Source of the DNA: Pseudoclavibacter sp. CFCC 11306
GTDB lineage: Bacteria; Actinomycetota; Actinomycetes; Actinomycetales; Microbacteriaceae
Assembly (NCBI RefSeq): GCF_008831235.1
Contig: NZ_WBKF01000001.1
Coordinates: 1-64,000 of the forward strand
Reading direction: 5' to 3'
DNA length: 64,000 bases
Positions 24,962 to 34,148 of this stretch are shown here, in pieces. The position numbers were made by a program, and so were the translations under genes. Each line of letters begins with the position of its first letter. The first letter of the stretch is position 1. The notes below the pieces were generated by a model. The model was not told the DNA's origin. It worked only from the letters and a program-made list of their open reading frames with translations, and did no database searches.

Positions 24962-27601
24962 ATGGCTGACCAGACTTCTGACACCGATGCCGCTTTCGAC
25001 GATGTGCAGCGCGATGACGTTGCACGCGCGAACGGCGGTGACGCCGACGGGCCGACGGCGCCGTCGCTGGCTGAACGGCTGACGCCCGATCGCGATCGCG
25101 ACGATCTGGACGCCGCATTCGAGCAGTTCTTCGACTGGGTGAGCGCACGAGGCATCGAGCCCTATGAGCATCAGCAGGAGGCCGTGCTCGAGCTTGCCGG
25201 TGACGCACATGTGATTCTCGCCACGCCGACCGGCTCGGGCAAGTCGCTGGTCGCCATCGGAGCGATCTTCCTCGCGCTGTGGCGTGGCGGACGGGCCGCC
25301 TACACCGCCCCGATCAAGGCCCTGGTCAGCGAGAAGTTCTTCGACATGATCGAGATCTTCGGCGCAGATCGCGTCGGCATGCTCACCGGTGACTCCGCAG
25401 TGAACAGCGACGCCGACGTGATCTGCTGCACGGCCGAGATCGTGGCCAACCAGGCACTGCGCGACGGCGACCGGGCGGGTCTCGACACCGTCGTGATGGA
25501 CGAGTTCCACTACTACGGCGACAGCGAACGCGGATGGGCCTGGCAGGTTCCGCTGCTGCTGCTCGCCGATGCGCGCTTTCTGCTGATGTCGGCCACTCTC
25601 GGCGACGTGAGTGGGCTGCGAGCCGACCTGGCCCGCCGCACCGATCGCCCAGTCGCCCTCGTCGACGACGCCGAGCGGCCGGTGCCGCTGCACTTCGAAT
25701 ACTCGCTGACGCCGCTGCACGAGCTCGCCGAAGAGCTGATGCATTCGCGTCGCGAACCGATCTACGTCGTGCACTTCGCACAGGCGGCGGCGATCGAGAC
25801 CGCGCAGGGGCTGGTCAACGCCGGCCTGGTCGGCCGTGAGCGTCGTGACCGCATCAAAGAGGCGCTCGGGGACTTCCGCTTCACCACAGGATTCGGCAAG
25901 ACGCTGTCGCGGCTGGTGCGCGCTGGCATCGGCGTGCACCATGCGGGCATGCTGCCGCGCTATCGGCGGCTGGTCGAGCAGCTGTCGCAACAGGGGCTGC
26001 TCGCCGTCATCTGTGGCACAGACACATTGGGCGTCGGCATCAACGTGCCCATTCACACCGTGCTGTTCACCGGTCTCACCAAGTTCGACGGGGTGCGTCA
26101 GCGTCATCTCACGGCTCGTGAGTTCCACCAGATCGCAGGCCGTGCCGGGCGGGCCGGATTCGACACCGAGGGCGACGTCATCGCGCAGGCCCCCGAGCAC
26201 GAGATCGAGAATGCGAAGATCTCGAAGAAGTACGCCGACGACCCGAAGAAGCGCCGCAAAGTCATGCGCAAGAAGGCGCCTGCGGGCATGGTGAGCTGGG
26301 GCGAGCCCAGCTTTCAGAAGCTGATCGCGGCCCAACCGGAGCCCCTGCGCTCGCAGATGCGCATCACCCATGGCATCCTGCTCAACGCGATCGCTTTCGG
26401 CGGCGATGTCTTCGCCCGGGTGCGATCGCTCATCTTCGACAGCGCCGAGCCGCTCGAGAACAAGTACGCCCTGGCCCGACGCGCCCTGCAGATCTATCGA
26501 ACCCTGCGCGCTGCGGGCGTCGTCGAGCAGAAGCGCTTCGACGATGGGCGCCTGGTGATTCGTCTCGCCGACGGAGTGGGCGAGCAGGTCGCGCTCGACC
26601 AGCCGCTGTCGCCGTTCGCTCTGGCGGCGCTCGAGCTGCTCGACCCCGAGAGCGAGACCTATGCGCTCGACGTGGTCTCGATCATCGAGGCCACTCTCGA
26701 GAACCCCCGAGTCGTGCTGGTCGCGCAGCAGAAGAAGGCGCGCGGCGCGGCGATCGCCGAGCTGAAGGCCGAGGGCGTCGAGTACGACGAGCGCATGGAG
26801 ATCATCGAGCAGATCGAATGGCCCAAGCCGCTCGACGAGCTGCTGAGCGCGGCTTTCGACCAGTACCTGCAGTCGGTGCCGTGGGCTGCCGACGAAGAGC
26901 TTCGGCCGAAGTCGGTGGTGCGCGACATGTTCGAGCGGGCGATGGACTTTCGCGACGTCATTGGCTTCTACGATCTGCAGCGCTCCGAGGGGGTCGTGCT
27001 GCGCTATCTCTCGGATGCGTTCCGCGCGCTGTCGCACACCGTGCCCGAGGGCAGGAAAGACGAGGCGCTCACGACGATCATCGAATGGCTCGGTGTGCTG
27101 GTGCGGCAGGTCGACTCCAGCCTGATCGATGAATGGGAGCAGCTCGCGCATCCCGATGCCGAGCAGCTCGCCCGCGATGCCGAGCAGTCACTGCGCCCCG
27201 GGACTCTTCCGGCCAACCCGCCGCGACTCACCGACAACCGTCGCGGTTTCATCGTGCTGGTGCGCAACGAGATGTTCCGGCGAGTGCAGCTTGCTGCTTT
27301 CTGGCGTGTCGATGATCTGGCGGCGGCGGATGCCGAGCACGGTGGCCTGGACACTGCCGGCTGGCAGCAGGCGCTCGACCGATATCGTGAGCAGTACGAT
27401 GCGATCGGCTTCGACGCCAAGGCACGCAGCCCTCGCCTGCTCGAGATCGATGAGACGAACCCCCGAGTGTGGACGGTGCGGCAGCGGCTCGAAGACCCGG
27501 AGGAAAACCACGACTGGCAGATCACCGCTGAGGTCGATCTCGACGCCTCGGACGAGGCCGGAGAGGCCGTGGTACGCACGCTCGCCATGCACGAGGTCTG
27601 A
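24962..27601 (+). CDS. DEAD/DEAH-box RNA helicase with DUF3516-type C-terminus
   Basis: An 879-residue superfamily 2 helicase. After an acidic N-terminus (~1-60) come the Q-like region (PYEHQQEAV), motif I ATPTGSGKS (88-95), motif II as DEFHYY (Asp180), motif III LMSATL and motif VI-type QIAGRAGRAG in the helicase C domain. The remaining ~450 residues match the layout of actinobacterial helicases annotated with DUF3516, related to the Ski2/Mtr4/HelY group, which suggests a role in RNA turnover or ribosome metabolism. Motif II is DEFH rather than DEAD or DEVH. ATG 24962 is fixed by the -10 box. Confidence 0.88.
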   Translation: MADQTSDTDAAFDDVQRDDVARANGGDADGPTAPSLAERLTPDRDRDDLDAAFEQFFDWVSARGIEPYEHQQEAVLELAGDAHVILATPTGSGKSLVAIGAIFLALWRGGRAAYTAPIKALVSEKFFDMIEIFGADRVGMLTGDSAVNSDADVICCTAEIVANQALRDGDRAGLDTVVMDEFHYYGDSERGWAWQVPLLLLADARFLLMSATLGDVSGLRADLARRTDRPVALVDDAERPVPLHFEYSLTPLHELAEELMHSRREPIYVVHFAQAAAIETAQGLVNAGLVGRERRDRIKEALGDFRFTTGFGKTLSRLVRAGIGVHHAGMLPRYRRLVEQLSQQGLLAVICGTDTLGVGINVPIHTVLFTGLTKFDGVRQRHLTAREFHQIAGRAGRAGFDTEGDVIAQAPEHEIENAKISKKYADDPKKRRKVMRKKAPAGMVSWGEPSFQKLIAAQPEPLRSQMRITHGILLNAIAFGGDVFARVRSLIFDSAEPLENKYALARRALQIYRTLRAAGVVEQKRFDDGRLVIRLADGVGEQVALDQPLSPFALAALELLDPESETYALDVVSIIEATLENPRVVLVAQQKKARGAAIAELKAEGVEYDERMEIIEQIEWPKPLDELLSAAFDQYLQSVPWAADEELRPKSVVRDMFERAMDFRDVIGFYDLQRSEGVVLRYLSDAFRALSHTVPEGRKDEALTTIIEWLGVLVRQVDSSLIDEWEQLAHPDAEQLARDAEQSLRPGTLPANPPRLTDNRRGFIVLVRNEMFRRVQLAAFWRVDDLAAADAEHGGLDTAGWQQALDRYREQYDAIGFDAKARSPRLLEIDETNPRVWTVRQRLEDPEENHDWQITAEVDLDASDEAGEAVVRTLAMHEV

Positions 27602-27815
27602 TCCTGTGGCGCGTGAGCTCGTCCAGCGTCATGACGGCTGCACTCGCAGGCTCAGATCGGAAGCCGTGCACCGTATGCCCGTCGTGTTCGTGTCGTCACT
27701 CTCCGACAGATGCGGTATATTTGAGTCAGACAAAATAAGTCGACGACCCAATCGGGCCGCCTTGGCGCGGCGTCGTGCAGAGTGATGCCGTGCCGCAGAG
27801 ATGGAGGAACACGGA
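27602..27815 (+). promoter_or_regulatory. Upstream region of ahpC with AT-rich promoter candidate
   Basis: A 214-bp gap. It contains an unusually AT-rich stretch for this genome (27716-27740) with TATATT at 27716 and CAAAAT at 27731 as possible -10 boxes. The ahpC mRNA therefore has a leader of ~70-90 nt, in contrast to the many leaderless genes nearby. No oxyR gene is adjacent, and I cannot assign an operator. Confidence 0.45.
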
Positions 27816-28397
27816 ATGTCTGTACTGACGATCGGCGATCAGTTTCCCGATTACGAGCTCACGGGTGTGGTGCCCGGTGATCTGAGCAAGGTCGAGGCGA
27901 ACAAGCCGGAAGACTTCTTCACGACGGTCTCGTCGAAGGACAACCCCGGCAAGTGGCGTGTCGTCTTCTTCTGGCCGAAGGACTTCACGTTCGTCTGCCC
28001 GACGGAGATCGCGGCCTTCGGCAAGCTGCACGATGACTTCGCGGATCGGGACACCGTCGTCATCGGCGCTTCGGTCGACAACGAGTACACGCACTACGCA
28101 TGGCGTCGTTCGCACGAAGACCTGCGCGATCTGCCGTTCGTGATGGCCAGCGACATCAAGCGCGAGCTGGTCACAGCTACCGGTGTGCTCAACAAAGACG
28201 GTGTGGCCGACCGCGCCACCTTCATCATCGACCCGAACAACACGGTGCAGTTCGTCATGGTCGACGCAGGCTCGGTCGGGCGCAACACCGACGAGGTGCT
28301 GCGTCAGCTCGACGCGCTGCAGTCTGACGAACTCTGCGCCTGCAACTGGCAGAAGGGCGCAGCCACCATCGACGCGTTCCACGAACTGGTGCGCTGA
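27816..28397 (+). CDS. ahpC: Alkyl hydroperoxide reductase AhpC
   Basis: A 193-residue 2-Cys peroxiredoxin that reduces peroxides and peroxynitrite. The peroxidatic Cys61 is in FVCPTE, and the resolving region CAC has Cys174 and Cys176; all three positions coincide with those of M. tuberculosis AhpC, whose partner is AhpD. ATG 27816 was chosen over ATG 27801 because GGAGG lies 8 nt upstream of the former. ahpD overlaps by one base (TGATG), so the pair is translationally coupled. Confidence 0.95.
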   Translation: MSVLTIGDQFPDYELTGVVPGDLSKVEANKPEDFFTTVSSKDNPGKWRVVFFWPKDFTFVCPTEIAAFGKLHDDFADRDTVVIGASVDNEYTHYAWRRSHEDLRDLPFVMASDIKRELVTATGVLNKDGVADRATFIIDPNNTVQFVMVDAGSVGRNTDEVLRQLDALQSDELCACNWQKGAATIDAFHELVR

Positions 28398-28930
28398 TGA
28401 CCATCGAGAACCTGAAGAGCGCACTGCCGGACTACGCCAAAGACCTCAAACTCAACATCGGCACGCTGCTGCGCGATTCGACGCTGACCGAGCAGCAGCT
28501 CTGGGGCGCGATGGCGGCCACGGCTGCGGCGACGAGAGTCGAGTCGGTCATCGTCGAGGTCGTCGGCGAAGCCAAAGAGCATCTCGACGAGACGGCGCTG
28601 AAAGCGGCGCTCGGTGCGGCCTCGATCATGGGCATGAACAACGTGTTCTACCGTGCCCGTCACTTTCTGCACGGCACCTATGACGATCTGCGTGCGGGCC
28701 TGCGCATGAACATCATCGGGTCTGCAGGAGGCGTCGACAAGGCCGACTTCGAACTCTGGTCGCTTGCCGTATCGGCGATCAACGGGTGCGAGCAGTGCCT
28801 CGACGCTCATGAGGCGACCGTGCGTCGCGAGGGCATCTCTCGTGAGCAGGTCTTCGAGACGCTGCGCATCGCTGCGGTGATGGCGGGCATCGGTCAGGCG
28901 ATCACGCTCGCCGAGGCCGTGGAGATCTGA
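28397..28930 (+). CDS. ahpD: Alkylhydroperoxidase AhpD
   Basis: A 177-residue AhpD. The catalytic CxxC (Cys131, Cys134) with the following His138 lies in CEQCLDAHE, and Glu119 is in the ELWSLAVSA helix, matching the proton-relay residues described for the M. tuberculosis enzyme. It reduces AhpC using lipoylated dihydrolipoamide succinyltransferase as electron source in mycobacteria; that link is not visible here. Last gene before a strong terminator at 29024. Confidence 0.94.
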   Translation: MTIENLKSALPDYAKDLKLNIGTLLRDSTLTEQQLWGAMAATAAATRVESVIVEVVGEAKEHLDETALKAALGAASIMGMNNVFYRARHFLHGTYDDLRAGLRMNIIGSAGGVDKADFELWSLAVSAINGCEQCLDAHEATVRREGISREQVFETLRIAAVMAGIGQAITLAEAVEI

Positions 28931-29023
28931 TCCGGCTGCCTGAGTCACAGGACGAACCTCAGGCGCCAAGGTCAGCAGGAGTCTGACCGCACGCTCTCGG
29001 CGTGAGGCTTCCCAGCTGCAGCT

Positions 29024-29063
29024 GGAAGGGGCCGGCCCGCTTAATGCGGTGCCGGCCCCTTCC
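29024..29063. terminator. Terminator after ahpCD
   Basis: GGAAGGGGCCGGC (29024-29036) pairs perfectly with 29051-29063, with an inner CCGC/GCGG stem over TTAAT. It lies between ahpCD and the convergent GH26 gene and can act in both directions. Confidence 0.85.
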
Positions 29064-29189
29064 TCATCTGCGGGCGTGCCCGTGCAGGATCTCTTTGCGA
29101 GTGCGGTGAACGCTCGGGGCGGCGCTCATCCTGTGCGTGGTGAGCCACACGGCTCTTCACCGGCCGAGGTGCTTCGGTTCGGGCGCCGA

Positions 29190-30416
29190 TCACCGGCCAG
29201 CGCGGCAGGTGCCGAGCGCAGACGAGTACAGCAGCCAGTCGGGCAGATCAGCAAGGAACGCATCCCGCGTCTCATCGGCCCCCGCAGCCCGCCAGTCGAC
29301 GGTGTCGTTGATCTCGATCTCGAACTTGCGCCACTCGAACCAGTTGATCATGCGGATCTGTGGATACTGCTCATGCACGGAGTCGTCGAACACCTGGTTC
29401 CACCACGCCTGCTTGACCGTCAGCTCGTCGGCTCCGCCACGTGACGGCGTGTAGATGGCTGCCGTCTCGGGAATGCCGATGGGCTTGCCGTGCTGCTCGC
29501 CGTAGACCGCGTAGAAATCTGGCAGAGCCGAGTCGTCGCCAGCTGTGCCCTGATACGTGCCGGTGAGCATATCGGTGAACTTCGTTCTCTCGATCAGCGG
29601 GTCGTTGTCGCCCCAAGGGCGCTGATTGCCCCAGTGATAAAGCGAGACTCCCGCCCAGTCGACGACGTCATCGCCCGGATAGTAGGGGGCATACGGGTCG
29701 TCATGCATGGTGATCGTGCCGTCGCCGTCAGTGTCGAGAAGGTGGTGATCGACACTGCCCGGAACCGCGGCGAACTGGCCGCCGACGAAGGGATAGCCGC
29801 CGCCGTAGTTCGGAGCCCACATCATCGAGCTTCCGGGCGCACCGTCGTAGACGGCCTCGGCGACGCGCCGAAAGACCTCACGGTACGCCGTCGGCTGCTG
29901 GCCCCAGGCGTACCAGGAGCCGTTCATCTCATGGGCCAGCCTGACGATCACCGGCACGCCTGACGCATTGAGTGAAGCGAGGTCGGCGACCAGCTTGTCG
30001 ACGACTGGTTCGCTGAGCGTGGTGAGCCCGCCGTGCGGTTCCAAGGTGAGAAGCAGCGCCCCGCCGGTCGCTCTGACCTGGGCGGCCGCCTCGACGGTAT
30101 GCTGCCACGTCTCGTCATCATAGGGAATATCTGTGAACTGAACGACGACTGCGGGGTCATGCGACAGCGACTCGCCGTGCTCGGCCAATGACTTGGCCTC
30201 CCAATCGAGGTTCACGCCCAGCAGCACGCCGTCATCGGTGCTGTCGAGCAGGTCTCTATCAGTGATCGCGCACTGAGCCGCAGTGGGCTCGGGCGGAAGC
30301 GCCTGCCGCATTCCCAGAGTGATTCCTGTGGCGGACAGCGCCATCAAGACGACAGGAACGACCACGGATGCGCGTGTTCGACCAAGTCTGCGGGGTCGAT
30401 TCTCAGAGGTGTTCAT
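29190..30416 (-). CDS. GH26-like glycosidase, membrane-anchored or secreted
   Basis: A 408-residue extracytoplasmic glycosidase. A basic N-terminus and hydrophobic segment (residues ~16-36) form a signal peptide or anchor. The catalytic domain has the GH26 acid/base motif HEMNGSWYAW (Glu163) and a nucleophile candidate Glu317 in IGIPETA. Between them lies an EF-hand-like calcium loop (Asp228, Asp230, Asp232, in DTDGDGTITMHDD). GH26 enzymes are mostly beta-mannanases, but bacterial polysaccharide loci also carry GH26-like hydrolases of other specificity. ATG 30416 has GGAG 6 nt upstream. Divergent from the second GH26 gene with 44 bp between starts. Confidence 0.82.
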   Translation of the reverse strand: MNTSENRPRRLGRTRASVVVPVVLMALSATGITLGMRQALPPEPTAAQCAITDRDLLDSTDDGVLLGVNLDWEAKSLAEHGESLSHDPAVVVQFTDIPYDDETWQHTVEAAAQVRATGGALLLTLEPHGGLTTLSEPVVDKLVADLASLNASGVPVIVRLAHEMNGSWYAWGQQPTAYREVFRRVAEAVYDGAPGSSMMWAPNYGGGYPFVGGQFAAVPGSVDHHLLDTDGDGTITMHDDPYAPYYPGDDVVDWAGVSLYHWGNQRPWGDNDPLIERTKFTDMLTGTYQGTAGDDSALPDFYAVYGEQHGKPIGIPETAAIYTPSRGGADELTVKQAWWNQVFDDSVHEQYPQIRMINWFEWRKFEIEINDTVDWRAAGADETRDAFLADLPDWLLYSSALGTCRAGR

Positions 30417-30460
30417 GTCAGACTCCAATGCAATCGGATGCGGCGGTCAGGAGGCCCGGA

Positions 30461-31483
30461 ATGCCGAGCAACAGGAAGACTGGAAAAGGTCGACGTCAGT
30501 CTGTGCTGTCTGCAGCCGCCGGCGTGATGGCGGTCGCCGTGATGGCGATGGGATGTGCCGCATCGCCCAAGGGTGCACCGGCAGAGCGCGGGCAGTCGGA
30601 GACCGCACCGACCAGTGCTCGGCACGATCTGACTTGGGGCGTCTTCCTGCCGCACGACGGGCAGGAGTCGAGCGACTATGCACACGTGACCGAAGCGGCC
30701 GGTGACACGCCTGACTACCTCATGCGATTCGCAGCGCTGGACGATCCGGTGCCGGTCGACGGCATCCGTGCAGACCTCGCCACTGGAGCCACCCCGGTCG
30801 TGGCGCTGGAACCCTGGCAGCCCGGGGCAGGCGTCGATCAGCCGTCGTACGCACTGCGCACGCTGGCCGCCGGAGACCACGACGTCGCTCTGCACCGCTG
30901 GGCGCAGGCGCTGGCGGCCGTCGAGGCGCCGATCATCCTGCGTTTTGGCCACGAGATGAACGCGAACTGGTATCCGTGGGCTGTCGGCGTCAACGGCAAC
31001 ACCGCCGAAGAGTATGTGCGGGTCTGGCACCGGCTCGATCGGATACTGGCCGAGCACAGAGCAGACAACGTGCAGATGCTCTGGTCGCCGAACGTCAAGG
31101 TGAGCGGCGTGACGACCCCGATTTCCGACACCTTTCCCGGTGCCGAGACCGTCGACCTCATCGGGGTGAGCGGGTACAACTGGGGCGACGGCGAGGGGCA
31201 CCACTGGACCGAGCCTGCGGAGCTGTTCGGGGCGTCGCTCGACGAGCTGAGAGCCTTGGAGACGACGGCGCCGCTGCTGATCTCGGAGACGGGTTCCGCA
31301 GAGGACACCAGCGCCACCCGGCGCAAAGCCGCGTGGATCGACTCGCTGATGCGGCTGAGCGCGAGACAGGAGCGACTCTTGGGGATCATCTGGTTCCAGA
31401 TGGACAAAGAACGAGACTGGCGCATCGACTCCAGCCCCGAGAGCGCTGCGGCGTTTCGGCAGGCGCTCAGCGAACTCGCCTGA
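30461..31483 (+). CDS. GH26-like glycosidase, lipoprotein
   Basis: A 340-residue lipoprotein glycosidase. The signal peptide ends in the lipobox VMAMGC with Cys32, so the enzyme should be tethered to the outer face of the membrane. GH26-type acid/base Glu165 is in FGHEMNANWYPW and the nucleophile candidate Glu276 in LLISETGSA. It is only distantly similar to its neighbour outside these motifs. ATG 30461 follows AGGAGG by 6 nt. It converges on the GT2-STAS gene with 25 bp between stop codons. The pairing with a synthase suggests trimming or release of a surface polysaccharide. Confidence 0.82.
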   Translation: MPSNRKTGKGRRQSVLSAAAGVMAVAVMAMGCAASPKGAPAERGQSETAPTSARHDLTWGVFLPHDGQESSDYAHVTEAAGDTPDYLMRFAALDDPVPVDGIRADLATGATPVVALEPWQPGAGVDQPSYALRTLAAGDHDVALHRWAQALAAVEAPIILRFGHEMNANWYPWAVGVNGNTAEEYVRVWHRLDRILAEHRADNVQMLWSPNVKVSGVTTPISDTFPGAETVDLIGVSGYNWGDGEGHHWTEPAELFGASLDELRALETTAPLLISETGSAEDTSATRRKAAWIDSLMRLSARQERLLGIIWFQMDKERDWRIDSSPESAAAFRQALSELA

Positions 31484-31508
31484 ATGCGTCGGTCGGCCGC
31501 CGCCGCAC

Positions 31509-33869
31509 TCATCTGACATCGTTCCTCCGTGTGCTCGCGTGTCGTGCGGTGAGAGACGGCTGTCGACGGCGCCCCCGCGGCTGAGCGACTGCCGGCGCAG
31601 GGTTCCATCGCAGAGCGTCAGCCTCCTGCCGATGTATCGGCGTCAGCAGATCGAGCCGGTAGGCCTCGTGCGCACTGTGCATGGCCGCCGACAGCCCGAA
31701 CAGGCGCAGGTCTGCTCCCTCGGCCCGGACGAGATGCAGCAGCTGCAGCATTCCCGCGAGCCCCGCTGGCGTGACCTTCCGAACCCCGGAGACGTCGATG
31801 AGCACCAGACGGTCTTCGCTCAGGAACCCGGCGACCTCATTGCGCAGCCGCAGGGCGGCACGAGAATCGAGTGTCATCGCATCCGGAGTGAAGACCACCG
31901 CATCGGCTCGGTCCGAGATCGGCCCGCACAGCGCTGTCGCAGTTTCTGAGACACTTGCGTCTCGGGTCGCTGCGGCCGCGTCCTGCCTGCTCGCCGCCGC
32001 GGCCACCAGATCGGCGAACAGTGCGTCCTCAGGAGGCGAGGGCTCTCGCACGGCATCCGGATTCGGCCCGCGATAGATCGCCGCCGGAACCACGACCGAG
32101 AGCAGAACGACGTCCAGAGCCGTCCAGCCGAAGGCCAGCAGCGACGCCTGAAGATCGGTTGCTCCGATGATCAGGCGAACCCCGCCGATCAGACCCGCTA
32201 CGAGCAGCAGCGACAGCGCCACCAGCTGCGGCATGACCACGCGGAATCCACCGCGAGCGGCTCCGTCGGCCGACTTGGGAGTGACGGCGAACTGCACCGG
32301 ACGGCCGATGAGGGCAGAGAGCACGCCGTCGAGCGAGGCGCGCATCCAGGTGGGGAAGAGCGCGATCGACATCTGCTGACCTCGCCACAGCCCTCGCCGA
32401 CGCCAGCCTGTGACGATGAACAGCAGCTGGCAGAGCACGAAGAGCGGCATGAAGCGCACGGCGAAATCGATCGCACTCGCCTCCATCGGTGCGATGCCGA
32501 GGGTGAGAAACACGATCGGAGCGCTCAACAGAGCCACCGCAGCGAAGCCGCTGAGGTAGCTGGTCATGGTGGCGAGATACATGAGCCGCTGCCCGATCGA
32601 CAGCCCGCGCACGACCAGCGGATTCTGCGTGAAGAACACCTGCATCGTGCCGGTCGCCCAGCGGTGCCGTTGGGCGAGAGCGTCGCGAATATGCTCGGGC
32701 GCCAGCCCGCGCACCAACACCTCGTCGTGGAAGACGCTGGACCAGCCGAGTGCATGCAGATGCATGGCCGTCGCCATATCCTCGGTGATCGAGGTGGTGC
32801 GCACCGGCTGCACGGCGAGCGCAGCATCGCTGCGTGTGACGGTCATGCGCTGCTGCACGGCCTCGATCGCCTCAGCCACCTCGAGGGGAAGAATGACCTC
32901 CATGCTGCACGCCGTGCGCAGACGAGCACGGAATCGCAGCACGACGGCCGCCAACGGCTGTGCCCGCCGAAGTGAGCCGGCAGCCTCATCGATCGCAGAC
33001 AGCACGTCTGCGAGCACATATGCGGCAGCCTGGTCGGTGGCCCGCACCGACCTGCGAAGCGCCGTCAGCCGATGCCGGGACCGACGCAGATGCCGGTGGA
33101 TGCGCACCCGGGCGCGTGAGGGAATGCGCTTGAGCCCCAGAGCCATCACCGCTTCGCGACGCAGCACCGCGTTGGAGCCGCAGAAGAAGGCGGCGTCCCA
33201 GCCATCCTTGCCCTGCTGGATCGGGCCGTAGAAGAGCTCGGCTCTGCTGCCGAGCGGGTCGCGCCGCCCGATGTTCCAGAACTCTTGGGGAGTCTGCACG
33301 AAGGCGACGCGGTCGTCGGTGAAATACCCGAGCACGGCGTCCAGGAACGAGGGCTCAGGCACCTGATCGGCGTCGAGCACGGCGAAGAACTCTCCATCTG
33401 TGCGAAACAGGGCGTTGTTGATGTTGCCGGCCTTGGCGAGACGGGGCCGGCCCTGCCACTCCGGGCCTCGCGTGATGTATCCGACACCGATGCGTCGCGC
33501 AGCCAGACGGAACTCGGGGCGGTCCCCGTCGTCCAGAATCCAGGTGTGATGCGGGTATCGAATCTTCTTGGCGGCGATCGCCGTGCGCAGAACGAGCCCG
33601 AGCGGCTCGTCGTACGTCGTGATGAACACGTCGACGGTGCGCCCCGGGGGAGCGGCAGGCGGACGTGGACGTTTTCTGGCATTCCAAATCGTCAGCGCGT
33701 AGAGCAGCGACTCCGAGAGGTAGTAGGTCTCGGCGACCACCAGCGGAACTGCGAGCCATGCAGCAGACCAGGCGATGGTCTCCGACCACCGCCAGACGAT
33801 GTATGCGGTGCCGAATCCCGCGACGAGAACGGCGATGAGACGTGCGAACAGCAGTCTGGAAGGGGACAT
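31509..33869 (-). CDS. Cellulose-synthase-like GT2 fused to a C-terminal STAS domain
   Basis: A 786-residue membrane glycosyltransferase. Two N-terminal membrane segments (~8-28, 33-55) precede the GT2 domain: DVFITTYDEP (80-89), ILDDGD (111-116), DAD (166-168), FCGSN (229-233), TED (362-364) and QRHRW (400-404), the processive BcsA pattern. A basic helical insert of ~110 residues (246-355) separates FCGSN from TED. About five membrane segments follow (430-600). Residues ~655-750 form a STAS-like domain (LVLIDVSGVRKVTPAGLAG), in which the usual phosphorylatable Asp-Ser is Thr700-Pro701. ATG 33869 follows GGAGG. Product unknown: cellulose, mannan or another beta-glycan. Confidence 0.85.
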   Translation of the reverse strand: MSPSRLLFARLIAVLVAGFGTAYIVWRWSETIAWSAAWLAVPLVVAETYYLSESLLYALTIWNARKRPRPPAAPPGRTVDVFITTYDEPLGLVLRTAIAAKKIRYPHHTWILDDGDRPEFRLAARRIGVGYITRGPEWQGRPRLAKAGNINNALFRTDGEFFAVLDADQVPEPSFLDAVLGYFTDDRVAFVQTPQEFWNIGRRDPLGSRAELFYGPIQQGKDGWDAAFFCGSNAVLRREAVMALGLKRIPSRARVRIHRHLRRSRHRLTALRRSVRATDQAAAYVLADVLSAIDEAAGSLRRAQPLAAVVLRFRARLRTACSMEVILPLEVAEAIEAVQQRMTVTRSDAALAVQPVRTTSITEDMATAMHLHALGWSSVFHDEVLVRGLAPEHIRDALAQRHRWATGTMQVFFTQNPLVVRGLSIGQRLMYLATMTSYLSGFAAVALLSAPIVFLTLGIAPMEASAIDFAVRFMPLFVLCQLLFIVTGWRRRGLWRGQQMSIALFPTWMRASLDGVLSALIGRPVQFAVTPKSADGAARGGFRVVMPQLVALSLLLVAGLIGGVRLIIGATDLQASLLAFGWTALDVVLLSVVVPAAIYRGPNPDAVREPSPPEDALFADLVAAAASRQDAAAATRDASVSETATALCGPISDRADAVVFTPDAMTLDSRAALRLRNEVAGFLSEDRLVLIDVSGVRKVTPAGLAGMLQLLHLVRAEGADLRLFGLSAAMHSAHEAYRLDLLTPIHRQEADALRWNPAPAVAQPRGRRRQPSLTARHASTRRNDVR

Positions 33870-34136
33870 AATGGACGCCTCCACGGCAGGATCAAAGGCT
33901 GGAATCAGATGAGAGCGCGGCGCCTGTCAGCCGAAGAGCGGCAGGTGCCGGGAGCCTGTCGACGGATCGCCGGGAGCAGAGGCTCACGCGGGGTCATCGT
34001 CGATTCAGCGGCCACAAGAAGACGCCCACTGGATGCGGGGCGCCCCCTGACGGAGATCAGGCGGTCAGACTGCGGATGGAACGAGAGAAGCGGTCAGTGC
34101 GGTTGGGGACTGCCGACGAGCGCGTGCTTTCGCCCC

Positions 34137-34148
34137 AAAGTACTTTGC
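34137..34148. promoter_or_regulatory. Palindrome CAAAGTACTTTG, possible operator
   Basis: A perfect 12-bp dyad about 80 bp upstream of the HAD-10 box and ~270 bp upstream of the GT2 gene. On the minus strand it reads AGTACTTTGGGG, sharing AGTACTTTGG with the element at 19483. Confidence 0.4.

Noticed and set aside
24920-27151. A 743-codon open frame on the minus strand opposite the helicase gene
   Set aside because: It is a high-GC antisense shadow; the plus strand encodes a complete helicase with ordered motifs.
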